NCBI GenBank assembly: GCA_003956705.1
Contig: QZCP01000015.1
Coordinates: 1-64,000 of the forward strand
Direction of reading: 5' to 3'
DNA: 64,000 nucleotides
Source: Brevipalpus yothersi
Taxonomy: Eukaryota; Arthropoda; Arachnida; Trombidiformes; Tenuipalpidae
Every line of letters begins with the position of its first letter. Within the stretch, counting starts at the first letter, position 1. The notes below the pieces were generated by a model. It searched no databases and was not told the origin of the DNA. It saw nothing but the letters and a program-made list of their open reading frames with translations. This document shows positions 47,134-58,570 of this stretch, one piece after another. Position numbers and translations under genes: made by a program.

Positions 47134-48596
47134 ATGTCGGACATGTATTCATCGTCAACTTCTTTTGAATACCTGAATGATGAAGAGAATAACAGTAATG
47201 GCTCTAATGGTCAAGTGAATTCATCTATCATCAATCAGTATGAGCGACCTGGTGATTCAAATGAAGATGGCAATATTGATATACAAAGTTTGTCAAATAG
47301 TGTAACTAGTGAGAATGATTTGTGGACTTTCTATGAGAAAGATGCCAATCGAGACAGTGAAGAGCCTAATGTATCCAAATCGGATCGTATTTTGAGATGC
47401 CTATTAAAGTCGGATGTGAAGGGTCTAAGAAAGTTGGGTAAGTTTTGACAGCCATTAGAAATCAATTTGCTGATTCAATTCGTACTGATGGTTCACCAGC
47501 CATTATCGGTATGATTGCACTTTTTTGGTGCAAATGTGTTCACAGCTATCTTATCTACTTTCCATGTATCAACTCAGCGAGATTGTGTATATTGATTTCA
47601 AATTGATTTTCTCTCTTTCTCTCCTCCATTTCGTATGATCACATGTTAGGACGTGAAAAGAATGGTTTCATCAGTGATTCACTGCGAAGACTAGTATGGC
47701 CACGGCTAGCCAAAGCAGAGGTTGTCGAAAGTGTTCCTAAGCCGTCTAGAGAGCAATTGGAAAATCTTGAAACCTACAATGTCATCTGTAAAGATGTGAT
47801 TCGAACATGCTTCTACCAGGAAGTTGATGAGATTACAAGAGAATCATGGCAGGATCAATTGAGACGTCTTGTTGCTCGAATTATGGTGAAGAATCCAGAT
47901 TTTCACTACTTCCAAGGCTATCATGAAATTTGTCTGATATTTCTAATGGTTTTGGGTGAAGAGATGGCTTTTCACACAATGAATTCAGTTTCTCGTACTC
48001 ATTTAAGAAAATTTTTGACTGGTCGTGATGAAAGACTTTTTAAAGAGGAAGCTGAACGTCAATTTGATCTGATTTATCTTATCATCGGTGAAGAAGAACC
48101 CAAATTGAGAGAATTTCTAGAGGCGGCTGAGTTTTATCCATCCTATCTGATAGCATGGATATTGACTTGGTTTGCTCATAACGTAAAAGGCTATAAAAAC
48201 ATTGTTCGCCTTTTGGATCTATTCCTGGTCAGCGATCCTCTGATGCCTCTATATCTATCTGCGGCTATCTTACTACACAAAAAGGATGATATTCTCACTC
48301 TCGAATGCTCTTTTGAAGAGGTATACTATTTCATCAACAAAATCTGGGAACGAGAAGAAGAGATTTCTCTGGAAGATCTGATATGTAATGCTCGCAGTTT
48401 GATGAGCAAGTATTCACCAGAAAAACTAACTGAGCTTCACGCCTCAAGAGTCAAGCAACTTTCGCAAAGAAAGCAGAGAAGTGCTTTAAGCAATATTCTA
48501 CATCTTGTTCGTCAAAGTTCTTCATTGCGAATGCTCTCGATTCCAGTGGCTGTCATAATCGTGGCTTATATCTACCAAAACTATCTCACTAACTGA
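47134..48596 (+). CDS. TBC1D20-like Rab GAP, array copy 1
   Basis: Two exons (47134-47437, 47650-48596) encode 416 residues. TBC1D20 is an ER tail-anchored Rab1/Rab18 GTPase-activating protein. Exon 1 encodes an acidic Ser/Asn-rich N-terminus ending SKSDRILRCLL...LRKLG; exon 2 opens GREKNGFISDSLRRLVWPRL. Both TBC catalytic fingers are present: Arg in CKDVIRT (IxxDxxR) and Gln in HYFQGYHE. Downstream come EAAEFYPSYLIAWILTWFAHNVKGYKNIVRLLDLFLVSDPLMPLYLSAAILL (cited in part), the family TBC core, and a C-terminal tail anchor (LSIPVAVIIVAYIYQNYLTN, residues about 397-416). With its intact fingers and anchor it is likely closest to the ancestral enzyme. Confidence 0.94.
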
Positions 48597-49139
48597 TAAT
48601 ATATTTTGGCATTTTCTCACGGATTTTCCGGCTACTACATGTATTCATGTGTTCGCCGAGGATGGTCAAGGTAGTCAAAATAAAGTCTATCCATATGTAC
48701 ATCTCAACAGTGAAAAAAAACCTCTATGAATGGTGCACATATATATACATATATGAAATATAATATAAATTAGACAGTTTGGTCAACTTTTTCCTATTGA
48801 AAGAAATGTAAAGAGTTTATAATTTTTCATTTCTGTCTCGAGTTTTCACCATCTGTCATTTGAAGCATTTTCTGGACTTTGAATAGACTCTTTCGTTAAA
48901 ATCTATCACTATTAAATGGTGTTTTTGTAGACTATAAATCGATTGAAAGGTCGCAATTTTCTTATGATTGAAATCTTTCAGAGATGCTCCACAACAAAAA
49001 TCTTATTCTACCACGATTGACAACACTAACCACATATGAATGCGTTATTTGTTGTTTTTTGTTTTTTGAATTAGTGGGATTATATTCAAAGACATATGTC
49101 TTCTCGAACATCAGATCGAACGTAAATTGAGTTCTGATG
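48597..49139. other. Intergenic spacer between TBC copies 1 and 2
   Basis: AT-rich; a TATATA-containing patch at about 48738-48770. No gene seen. Confidence 0.6.
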
Positions 49140-50635
49140 ATGTCAGACCCATATGCATCTCTCACTACTTTCGAGCGTTCTTATGATGAGGAAGGGGTCG
49201 GTGTTTCTGCCGACGAGAGCCCAGAGATGGCCCATATGCTGGGATCCAAGCGTATTCAGAAGTTTCTCGAAAATGAAGATATGAAAGGTCTGAGAAAATT
49301 CGGTGAGTATTGATGGCTCTGAAATTACATTATTCGAAAGCATTATCTATCGTTTAAGCTGAATTTTCAAGCCTCAATACACAAATGATCTGGTGTCTTA
49401 TTCTTATTTTATTAGGACGGGAACATGGTTTTATCGACGACAATTTGCGCCAAACAATTTGGCCACGAGTGTCGAAAACGGAAGCAGAAAAAGCTATTCC
49501 CGATCCATCGGACGAAGAGTTGAAGAATCTCCAAGATTACTCACAAATTTGTTTAGATATATCGAGAACTTACCTTTACGATCTTGTTGAAGATGACAAA
49601 AAAAAGTATCGACATCAGTTACAAAATCTTTTAGCTAAAATCTTCATAAGAAATCCCGATTTTCATTACCACCAGGGCTATGTAAGTTTTTGTAAAGTAT
49701 TCCTCATCGCAATGACTATGATTGATGATCGTGCTTTTCACGTCGTGAAAACGGTATCTCGTACACATCTGTTAAAATACTTGGTTGATAATGAGGATAA
49801 AGTTTACGAACAAGATTTAGAGAATCAATCTGCTCTGCTTAAACGCATATTAGAGGGAGAAAATCCTGAATTGAAAAAGTTTCTCGACGCTGCAAATTTT
49901 CATATACATATGCTGCAATCTTGGATCGCTACCTGGTTTGCTCTTTCCATTAAGGGATATAATGTTATTGTCAAACTATTCGATTTATTCATTGTCAGTG
50001 ATCCTCTCATGCCTCTATATTTATCTGCAGCTATTATGCTCTACAAAAATAAGGAAATTCTCCAACTGGACTGCGAAGATGGACCTTTGATAAGTTTTAT
50101 CAACAGATCTTGGAATGAAAATGAGAAAAATTTTCCCTTCAAAGAAGTGATCCTCAAAGCTCGTCGATTGATGATGAAGTATCCACCTGAAGGATCATCA
50201 ACAGATAGTGTTCCGACAACTGCTCCAGATTCCACATCTCCGGAACCTCCATCATCAGTGCCCAAGAGTCAATCTGAAGGCTCAAAGAAGCCTACCACTC
50301 AAGACAAAAAGGTATCTGACTCAGTAAAGGAAGAACTTTTCCAAATTAAGCCGAAAAGTGCTCCAAGCAGCACGAAACCAGGTATTGCTTCAACCAATAT
50401 TCCAGATTCCAAATCGCAAGCGGTCACATCAGGAAAGCCAACTGTACCTGTCACAGCAGCACGGGAGGAACCTAGAATCTCACGAAGGGAACAGATTCCA
50501 CAGATTGGGAAGAGAAGAGCTCCTAGTAGCATTCGACGATCTGATCCTCTTGGACATTCGATTAAAGAAGCTCTCTTGATTGCTATCGGTGTCTTAATAT
50601 TAGCCTATCTTTATTATATTTTATTCTCTGATTGA
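49140..50635 (+). CDS. TBC1D20-like Rab GAP, array copy 2
   Basis: Two exons (49140-49302, 49416-50635) encode 460 residues. It begins MSDPYASLTTFERSYDEEG and splices at LRKFG|GREHGFIDD. Arg finger (CLDISRT) and Gln finger (HYHQGYVS) are both kept, so GAP activity is plausible. After the TBC core a Pro/Ser/Lys-rich linker (about residues 330-430: SVPTTAPDSTSPEPPSSVPK and so on) leads to the tail anchor ALLIAIGVLILAYLYYILFSD. The linker plus anchor plus 3' flank (50268-50700) is almost identical in DNA to copy 3 (52447-52880), while the TBC cores differ strongly. Confidence 0.94.
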
Positions 50636-51026
50636 TTGATTCACCCTGAGCATTACCTCATTCATATCTTATACGAAGCTATCCTTTCCGCTCCCTCATA
50701 ACAAGTCATGGATGTTCAATCATATATTTCATCATTTCACTATGAATATTTGTAAATTTGCTTCCCCATATTTTTGAAGAAAGTCAAAAGGGAATTTAAC
50801 ATTAAAAGTCATGATTTTCCTGTGTATGCTCTTGTCATTCTAGGAGATCGGAATTGTCTATTCTATAAGAACGATGATCGATTGTGAAAAAATATTCCTA
50901 ACAGTTTCAAGAGATTACATTGTAGGTAGCTTTTTATATTGTGAAATTCAGTCAAGATTCATATATTTCCACCAATCAATATGAACAGATGATTATTGTG
51001 AAGATGGGATTATAAAAAGATATAAT
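50636..51026. other. Spacer between TBC copies 2 and 3
   Basis: The first ~65 bases are shared with the copy 3 3' flank. A GGGATTATAA promoter-like motif (about 51006) precedes copy 3. Confidence 0.6.
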
Positions 51027-52816
51027 ATGGCCGCTCTGATTAAAACATTGAGACGAACTTTCACAAAAGCTAGGTCAGATCCATATGCTTCATTGACTCC
51101 CTTTGAGCTTCAACAAGATGAAGAGGACAGTAAGACTGGCCTGACTGATCACATAGACGATGATACTGATATATCTAAATCTGAACGCATTCAGAGATGT
51201 ATTGAAAGATCTGACCTCAAAGGCCTCAGGAAATTGGGTAAGTTTTGAGGTTCCCTGATGCCACTGATTCCAAAAAATCACTATAGCACATTGAATTGAT
51301 TATTACTAACTGTATATTGAAGTCAAATAGAGTTTTAACACTTGAATTCATTTTTTGATGTTATTTTTGATCATCTAAATTTTGAGGACGTGAAAGAGAT
51401 GGTTTCATCAGTGATGATCTGCGGAAAAAAGCATGGCCACTGGTCGCTAAAGTTGACCTTAATGAAAGCATTATTGAATTAACAGAAGAGAGATTAGCAA
51501 ACTTTGAAGCGTACCAAAAAAAATCAGAGGATGATTATGAATATTATAGATATGAATATAAAAATATCAATCTGTATGGAGAAAAATTTGAAAATCACAG
51601 ACTGTATCGGGTGATTCGTTCAGATGATTCTCGAACTTACCTGTATCGATTTGAGGAGAGTGACCAAAGACCGTATTACTGCAATCAATTGAGACGTATT
51701 GGGATGCAACTTTTTTTGAATATTCCCGGTTTAGTCTACCACGATGGGTATTTGTGTCCTTGTGCAGTATTTCTCAATGTTTTGGATGAGAAAATGGTTT
51801 TCCGTGTGATGAAGTCAATCACTGAACGATATTGGAGAAAGTATTTAATAAATTGTCCTGATGATTTGCTTATTCGCTACCATAAAGCTGAATTCGAGAT
51901 GATTCTTCTCATTGTGGGTGTAGAAAAGCCGAACTTGCGAAAATTTCTCGAAGCTGCTGAGACTAGACTGGTAGACACTTACACCTTCATTTGGTGTGCG
52001 AGTAGGATTAAAAACTTTGCTATAATTGCACGTCTTTTCGATTTATTCATGACAAGTGATCCCGTAATGACAAAATATTTTTTATTAGCCATCATTTTAC
52101 ATTTTGAAAACGATATTCTCAGTCTGCAAATCGCACCTGGATTTGTGGAAGCATTTCTAAAGCTCGAAATCTGGGAGAGAGAGGAAGAAATCCCTGTCGA
52201 AGATCTTATCCATAAAGCTCGATGCTTGTTGCTCAAGTATCCCCCTGAAAGTCTTCCAAAGTATCAGCCACTTGACCCTGAGGAGTTGGAACGAATTCGA
52301 ATAGAGAATAGTAAACGCTCATTTCCTCCACACCCAGGATATCTAAAACAAGTAATACATAAAATTAAACCCTTAGAATCGATAGACGACCAAATCGATT
52401 CGATAGACTCTATAATCGATAGGAGAAGATCATCAGTGCTCGATAATCAATCTGGAGGCTCAAAGAAGCCTACCACTGAAGACAAAAAGGTATCTGAAGA
52501 CTCAGCAAAGGAAGAACTTTTCCAAATTAAGCCGAAAAGTGCTCCAAGCACCACGAAACCAGGTATTGCTTCAACCAATATTCCAGATTCCAAATCTCAA
52601 GCGGTCACATCAGGAAAGCCAACTGTACCTGTCACAGCAGCACGGGAGGAACCTAGAATCTCACGAAGGGAACAGATTCCACAGATTGGGAAGAGAAGAG
52701 CTCCTAGTAGCATTCGACGATCTGATCCTCTTGGACATTCGATTGAAGAAGCTCTCTTGATTGCTATCGGTGTCTTAATATTAGCCTATCTTTATTATAT
52801 TTTATTCTCTGATTGA
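51027..52816 (+). CDS. TBC1D20-like protein, array copy 3 (Gln finger lost)
   Basis: Two exons (51027-51237, 51387-52816) encode 546 residues, the longest copy. The N-terminus is extended: MAALIKTLRRTFTKA precedes RSDPYASLTPFEL, where other copies start MSDPY; the ancestral ATG is AGG here. Exon 2 opens GRERDGFISDDLRKKAWPLV and has an acidic/Tyr insert before the fingers. The Arg finger is present (RSDDSRT) but the Gln-finger motif reads YHDGY, with Asp for Gln, so normal catalysis is doubtful. The post-TBC part (PPESLPKYQPLDPEELE...DDQIDSIDS) matches copy 6, whereas the last ~120 residues and anchor match copy 2 nearly exactly: a mosaic gene. Confidence 0.92.
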
Positions 52817-53138
52817 TTGATTCACCCTGAGCATTACCTTATTCATATCTTTTACGAACCTATCCTTTTCGCTTCCTCATGGATGTAAAAACAAATCATA
52901 GAAGTTCAGTCAGCTATTTCATCATTCCACTATGAATATGTGTAAATTTGCTTCCCCAGATTCCGAAAAAAAGTAGAACGGACCATTTACCGGAAACCCA
53001 TATAAATGAAATATTTGGAAAATATTTCCCAGATTAATTTTTCCACATTTTAAGTAAATAAACAATCATTTTCAATGGGATTATATACAGATGTGTTTAC
53101 GCGATTCAGTGTATCTAGAATAAAGTGATTCAATTGGG
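52817..53138. other. Spacer between TBC copies 3 and 4
   Basis: Begins with the copy 2/3 shared 3' flank and ends with the GATTATATACAGATGTGT promoter-like element (about 53079-53096). Confidence 0.6.
53077..53100 (+). promoter_or_regulatory. Shared array promoter element (copy 4)
   Basis: GATTATATACAGATGTGT and flanks, about 40-60 bases before the copy 4 ATG, are identical to the sequence before the EF-hand chimera (59153-59176). The TATATA core fits a TATA box. A diverged version precedes copy 6 (57086-57108). Confidence 0.6.
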
Positions 53139-54394
53139 ATGTCAGATCCATACGCTTCGCTCACTCCTTATGAGCTACGAATAGACAATTCGGAGGATTA
53201 TGAAAATGCCCAGAATGATCAAGATGTGGATGAAGAGCTGAATTTGTCAAAATCTGATCGTATCAAGAAGTGTATTGAAAGATCGGATAAGAAAAGGTTA
53301 AGAAAATTGGGTAAGTCTTTTATGAATTGAGAATCAGAATCACCCTGTAGCATGGTGTCCTGAACATAGTTGCATTCCTCGTTGATTCGAGAGGACACGT
53401 TATCTAAATTTCTTCAAACGAACCTTGATCACCTGTAGAATGATGAAATGAAGTCATCAACTTGACTAACCATTGATCGGATTTAATTCAATTTCCTCCC
53501 TCCAAATCACCAGGACGTGAGAAAGATGGTTTCATCAGTAATGATCTACGTAGAATAGTTTGGCCATTGGTCATGAATGCAGATCTCAATGAAAAAATTC
53601 CAGATGTACCGAAATCTTTTGAACATTATCATAACTCGAAAATCGTTTGGTCAGATGTCCATTCGGATCTAATTAGATACGATGAAGAGTTTGATAAGTT
53701 TGGAGAAGAATCATGGCGAGATCAGCTGATGCTACTTATTTGTCGATTTTTGGTGAAGCATGGACGATTCTTTCAATACTTCCAAGGCTATCACAATATT
53801 TGTCTGGTACTTCTCACAGTGTTGGGTGAAAAATTAGCTTTTCACACCCTGAATCGAGTTTCTCAATGTTTTTTTGCACCCTTTTTGAAACGCAAGGAAG
53901 TTTCTGACAATGAAATTAGAAAGTATCTTGATCGAATTTTCATCATTATTAAAGAAGAAGATCTTGGATTGAGCGAATTTTTAGAAGCTGTTGAGTATGA
54001 TGGGCATAATCTGACATCGTGGACATCTTTATGGTTCACAAGTAGTGTGAGAAATTACAAAAATATTGTTCGCCTTTTCGATCTATTCCTGGTCAGTGAT
54101 CCTTTGATGGTCATATATTTATCAGCAGTTATCATGCTACACAAAAAGGACGATATACTTTCCCTAAGCTTATCAAATAAGGAGGTATGTAAGTATATTG
54201 ATGAAATTTGGGACCGAGAAGATGAGATCCCTTTCGAAGATTTAATTTATAATGCTCGCAGTTTGATGGGCAAGTATACACCGCAAAAAGTAACCAATGT
54301 TAGCACCTCAGATTCATGGACATACTTATTCACAATGCCTACAACGATTTATGAAGAGAATCCTGTTTATGCGATCGTCAGGTTTGTTCATTAA
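53139..54394 (+). CDS. TBC1D20-like protein, array copy 4 (Arg finger lost, anchor cut off by a stop)
   Basis: Two exons (53139-53310, 53514-54394) encode 350 residues starting MSDPYASLTPYELRID and splicing at LRKLG|GREKDGFISND. The core is closest to copy 1 (QYFQGYHNICLVLLTVLGE; FDLFLVSDPLMVIYLSAVIMLHKKDD). The Gln finger is kept, but the Arg-finger site reads SDVHSD, with Ser for Arg. Translation ends at TAA 54392-54394; immediately after, in the same frame, 54395-54472 reads NFSLAILLIPAIVAIYSFYR..., a readable tail anchor like that of copy 1, then TGA. The annotated protein is therefore predicted to be soluble. A recent nonsense mutation is the simplest reading; stop-codon readthrough is possible. 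Confidence 0.9.
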
Positions 54395-54472
54395 AACTTT
54401 TCATTAGCTATTCTCTTGATTCCTGCTATAGTTGCGATTTATTCCTTCTATCGAAACTTTCTAGCTAGTTGA
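54395..54472 (+). pseudogene. Orphaned tail-anchor codons of TBC copy 4
   Basis: 25 sense codons plus TGA in frame after the copy 4 stop. They encode a hydrophobic segment ending SFYRNFLAS, aligned with copy 1 YIYQNYLTN. No splice sites that could remove the stop with a reasonable intron are seen. Confidence 0.75.
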
Positions 54473-54536
54473 TACTCTCAATATTCTCGGTTTATGATTC
54501 TTCTCGTATTATTTTTGCCATCAATAATCAACAACT

Positions 54537-55865
54537 ATGAGACTAGAATTATCTTTAGATAGGTTTACATATTCTAACCATTCTAATCAATATATCAGAA
54601 GGCATCTGGCTGATCTAACACTTGAGACGGATCCATACTCCTCGCTTACTTATTTCGAGATACTCAGAGATGAAAAGGACAGTAGTAAGGTACAGAGTGA
54701 TCAGAAGGAAGAGGAGCCTGGTTTATCGAAATCTGAACGTATTCAAAGGTGTATCGAAGGATCAGATATAAAAGGTTTGAGAAAATTAGGTAAGTTTATC
54801 ACAAACTGATAATTCAGATTGCTCAAATTCAAGTTACTATGATCAGGACGTCAGAAAGGTGGTTTCATCAGTAATGAATTGCGCAAAACTGTATGGCCGT
54901 TGGTTGCAAGAGTGGATCCAAATGAAAGTATTCCTGAACTATCTGACGAAAGATTGGCAAATTTTGAAGCTTCCCTGGAATATACAGCAACTCATGGTGC
55001 TGAAGTGTTTGGAGAGAAAATTGAGGATCTCAGAAGCTACTTTTGGGTATGTCAGGACTTGTCTGAACCTTTCTTGTATCGATTTCAGGGAACAGATGAA
55101 GATGAATATCACCGCAATCAATTGAAACGTCTTGCCACTCAGCTGATGTTGAAGATTCCTGATTTCCAATTTTTTCATGGCTATCTGTGTTTGTGTGCAG
55201 TGTTTCTTAATGTTTTGGATGAGAGGATGACTTTTCATATCATGCGTTCCATTACCAATAGTCATCTCGAAATGTATTCATTAGGTGATGAAAATTTTGC
55301 AGAGCATTTGCAAGCTCAATTTAAGAAAATTCTCCGGATTTTAGAAGGAGAAAAGCCAAATTTGCGAAAGTTTCTCGAAGCTTCTGGATCTGAGGTGGTG
55401 GATCAATATTGGCTGGTTCGATGGGGTGCGTCTAGAGTTAAGGAATTCTCGAACATTGCTCGGCTTTTTGATTTATTCTTAACTAGTGATCCTGAAATGC
55501 CAACATATTTTTTCGTAGCCATCCTCTTATTTTACGGGAACAAAATCCTTAAATTGGAATGCTCCAGAGTGAGGGTCTCTGTATTCTTGAATGTCGAAAT
55601 TTGGAAGCAAGAAGGAGAGTTTCCTTTCGAAGATCTCATCTACAATGCTCGATGGTTGTTACTCAAGTATCAACGGCAAGGTCTTCCACCGTATATTCCT
55701 TTTGATTCTAGGGAGTTGAAATTTTATCGACTGGAGCAAGAAAAAATTCGAGCAGAAGAAGAAAGATATTTTTCTCAAGGTGATCAATTCATGACATATG
55801 GTTCAATCGTTCTAGTTGTGGCGATCATATTTTATTTTGTCCACAAACTATTCTTTTCTGATTGA
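54537..55865 (+). CDS. TBC1D20-like pseudo-GAP, array copy 5 (both fingers lost)
   Basis: Two exons (54537-54789, 54847-55865), with an intron of only 57 bases, encode 423 residues. The N-terminus is extended by about 32 residues (MRLELSLDRFTYSNHSNQY...) before ETDPYSSLTYFEI, where the ancestral start codon is no longer ATG. Exon 2 opens GRQKGGFISNELRKTVWPLV. The Arg-finger site reads CQDLSEP (Glu for Arg) and the Gln-finger site QFFHGYL (His for Gln), so it should not be a GAP. The fold-forming segments (KFLEASGSE, IARLFDLFLTSDPEMPTYFFVAILL) and tail anchor (IVLVVAIIFYFVHKLFFSD) are intact and the frame is open, suggesting selection for another role such as Rab binding. Confidence 0.92.
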
Positions 55866-57145
55866 TACATATGAAAATGAATTAACATTTGATTTGAAAT
55901 TATCTATTAGTCTGTCATGGAGCTGATCAACATGAATCATGAAGATTCCGGGGAGCCTTTACATTTCAAATGTTCACGACTTCGCTCATGTTCGCCCTTA
56001 GATAGGGATATTAGGATAATCAAAGGTGTTCTCATGCTCACATCACAATATAAAATTCAAAAAAAAACAACTTAATACAACACTTACATTATGTGATAAA
56101 TTTCTCTGATTTCATTTATGGAAGTGGAGCTCTTTGTGTTCTTCCCTTTTACTCTTTTGGAGTTTCATGGAGCTGAAACGGAGTGCAATGTTCAAAATGA
56201 TCAAGTGAAAGATGAGTCCCACCCATAGAAATTTGGGAAATATTCAGAGGTGTATTGGAAGATTTTAGGAAATTGGTTGAGCTTCAATGATTCATGAATT
56301 CTAGTACAATACTGATATGTTTTTTGCTACCATGAAAATGCATTAGAATCATGGTAAAGTTATCATGAAAATTCATCAATTTTTCCTACTGAACAGAATG
56401 AAGTGATGATGGAAAATCGCGAAGAAATACAGTCGCAAACTCACTCGAAAAATAAGAATTATCATGGGCTCACTAAAAACAAATCAAACAATGGAAAATG
56501 AAAATGGATATGGAATAGAATCAAATTAGATCAATTGTTATTATTATGGAAAGTTTTCGAATTATGCTTACTAAAAGTTTCATCATTCAAATTTGAGTAA
56601 GTGTATCCACCCTCAATCCAATTGTCAAATGAGAGAGTCTTGAACAATTATTTTCAAAGCCCATATATTTGTACCATCTTCGTCAGCTACATATTTCTCA
56701 TTGATTCATTTATAATCAAATGTATAAGAATTTCATTCGAGGCCACCACTAAATCTATCATAATAATGACTACCGTATTAATCCATAGAAGTTCAATAAA
56801 ATTTCTAATTGTTGAAATGATTTATTTCTCTTTCATACTCTCGAATAAAGTACCACATCATAGGAAGAAGAGGAGAGAGCTAAATTGTTTTCTTGCTAAT
56901 GATTATAAAAATTCAGAAAATTCACTTGCTACGATCAAATCTCTTATAAGAATTATGAATGAATTTTTCTTGCTTAAACAGTTGGAAATATATTTCAAAG
57001 TCTGAAAATATTTCTTTGCAGCAGAACTCATTCACAATTCCAATCCAAATCGATTAGAAAACAAATCTATTTCAACATCGAAATAGGATTATACGATTAT
57101 TTGTTTACATATTTCAACCATTGAATCAAAATTAATCAAGTTACG
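55866..57145. other. Spacer between TBC copies 5 and 6, with a relic exon
   Basis: Contains a decayed TBC first exon at about 56196-56286. The 134-codon frame at 56601-57005 shows no family similarity and looks like chance. Confidence 0.55.
56196..56286 (+). pseudogene. Relic of a TBC1D20-like first exon
   Basis: TGTTCAAAATGATCAAG...GAAAGATGAGTCC, then AATATTCAGAGGTGTATTGG and TTTAGGAAATTGG|TTGAGC align with exon 1 of copies 5 and 6 (DVQSDQKNEES...RIQRCIE...LRKLG), with a deletion in the KGLRK part, an in-frame stop and the GT donor changed to TT. Confidence 0.7.
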
Positions 57146-58570
57146 ATGTCAAACCCATATTCTTCGCTCACTCCTTTCGAGCTACGCAGGGATGAAGAGG
57201 ACAGTAGTGATGTACAAAGTGATCAAAAGAATGAGGAATCGAATTTATCAAAATCTGAACGTATTCAAAAGTGTATCGAAAGATTGGATATAAAAGGTTT
57301 GAGAAAATTAGGTGAGTCCATCGTCAAATCATGAAACAATTTGAATCATCTGAAGGTGATACCTGTTGATAGTTCTGCTATCAATTCGAATTAGATGGCC
57401 TTGCTGCTGATCAGTTCAATTTTCTCTTGATCATATCATCTTCATCATTTCAAAATACTCTAATCAGGACGTGAAAAAGGTGGTTTCATCAACAAAGATT
57501 TACGGAAAATAGTATGGCCGATGATCACAAGAGTTAACCCTGATGAACCCATGCCTAAATTATCTGAAAAGAGATTGCAGATCTTCGAAGATTTTCGAGA
57601 ACTACCAGAGGAGGCTGCACACGACCTCCGTGAGGATTTTGACGATTTTGAAAGCTATAAAGTACTATGTCAAGACGTGCCCCGAACTTTCCTGTTTAAA
57701 TTTGAGGAAACTGAAAAAGATGAATATTACCGCCAGCAAATGAAACGTATTTGCTTCCAAATTATATTGACAAATGAAGATTACTATTTCTATCAAGGTT
57801 ATTTGGATTTCTTTGCTGTATTTCTAAACCTTTTGGATGAAAAAATGACCTTCCATATCATGAATTCTATTAGCAGAAGCCATTTGGAAAAATTCTTGAA
57901 TCCTGATTCATATCCGCAGTCTAAACGGGCTCAAATTGAGATGGTTATTCTCATTGTGGGCGCAGAAAAGCCAGATTTGCGAAAGTTTCTCGAAGCTGCT
58001 GAATGCAACAATGTGGTTGATACGATTTGGTTCATATCTTGGGGTATACGAAGAGTCCGGAAACTTTCAAACCTTGCTCGTCTTTTTGATTTATTCCTTT
58101 CAAGTGATCCTCTGATGCCGGTATACTTTTTCACAGCAATCGTCTTAAATTATAATGATAAAATCCTTGAACTGAAACTCCATTCAGTGGAAAATTTTTT
58201 GAAGCACCGTATTTTCAGACGAGAAAGAGAATTCCCTTTCGAAGATATCATTTACAAAGCTCGATGCTTGTTACTCAAGTATCCGCCAGAAAGTCTTCCA
58301 AAGTATCAGCCACTTGAGCCTATGGAATTGGATAAAATTCGAATGGAGAATAGTGAACGCTCATCCCCTCCTCCCTCAAGAGTTCCAAGTCATATAGTTC
58401 CTTACGCTTTAGAATCGATACACGAACAAATCGATTCGATAGACTCTAAAGTTGATGAGGAAAAAAACGATAGCCCAACGATTGGTTCTAGCTCATTGAT
58501 AAAACTTTCTCTGATTGTTCTAGTCATCGCAATTTTGTATTATCTTTTCGAATTCATTTTCTCTGATTGA
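57146..58570 (+). CDS. TBC1D20-like Rab GAP, array copy 6
   Basis: Two exons (57146-57311, 57468-58570) encode 422 residues from MSNPYSSLTPFELRRDEED, splicing at LRKLG|GREKGGFINKD. Both fingers are present: CQDVPRT (Arg) and YFYQGYLD (Gln). The core is closest to copies 3 and 5 (VFLNLLDEKMTFHIMNSISRSHL; FDLFLSSDPLMPVYFFTAIVL), and the post-TBC linker PPESLPKYQPLEPMELDKIR...EQIDSIDS matches copy 3. It ends in a tail anchor (LIKLSLIVLVIAILYYLF...FSD). Likely an active GAP and the nearest relative of the copy 3 body before that copy acquired the copy 2 tail. Confidence 0.94.

Noticed and set aside
56601..57005. 134-codon plus-strand frame in the TBC spacer
   Set aside because: AT-rich composition, no TBC or other family similarity; likely chance.
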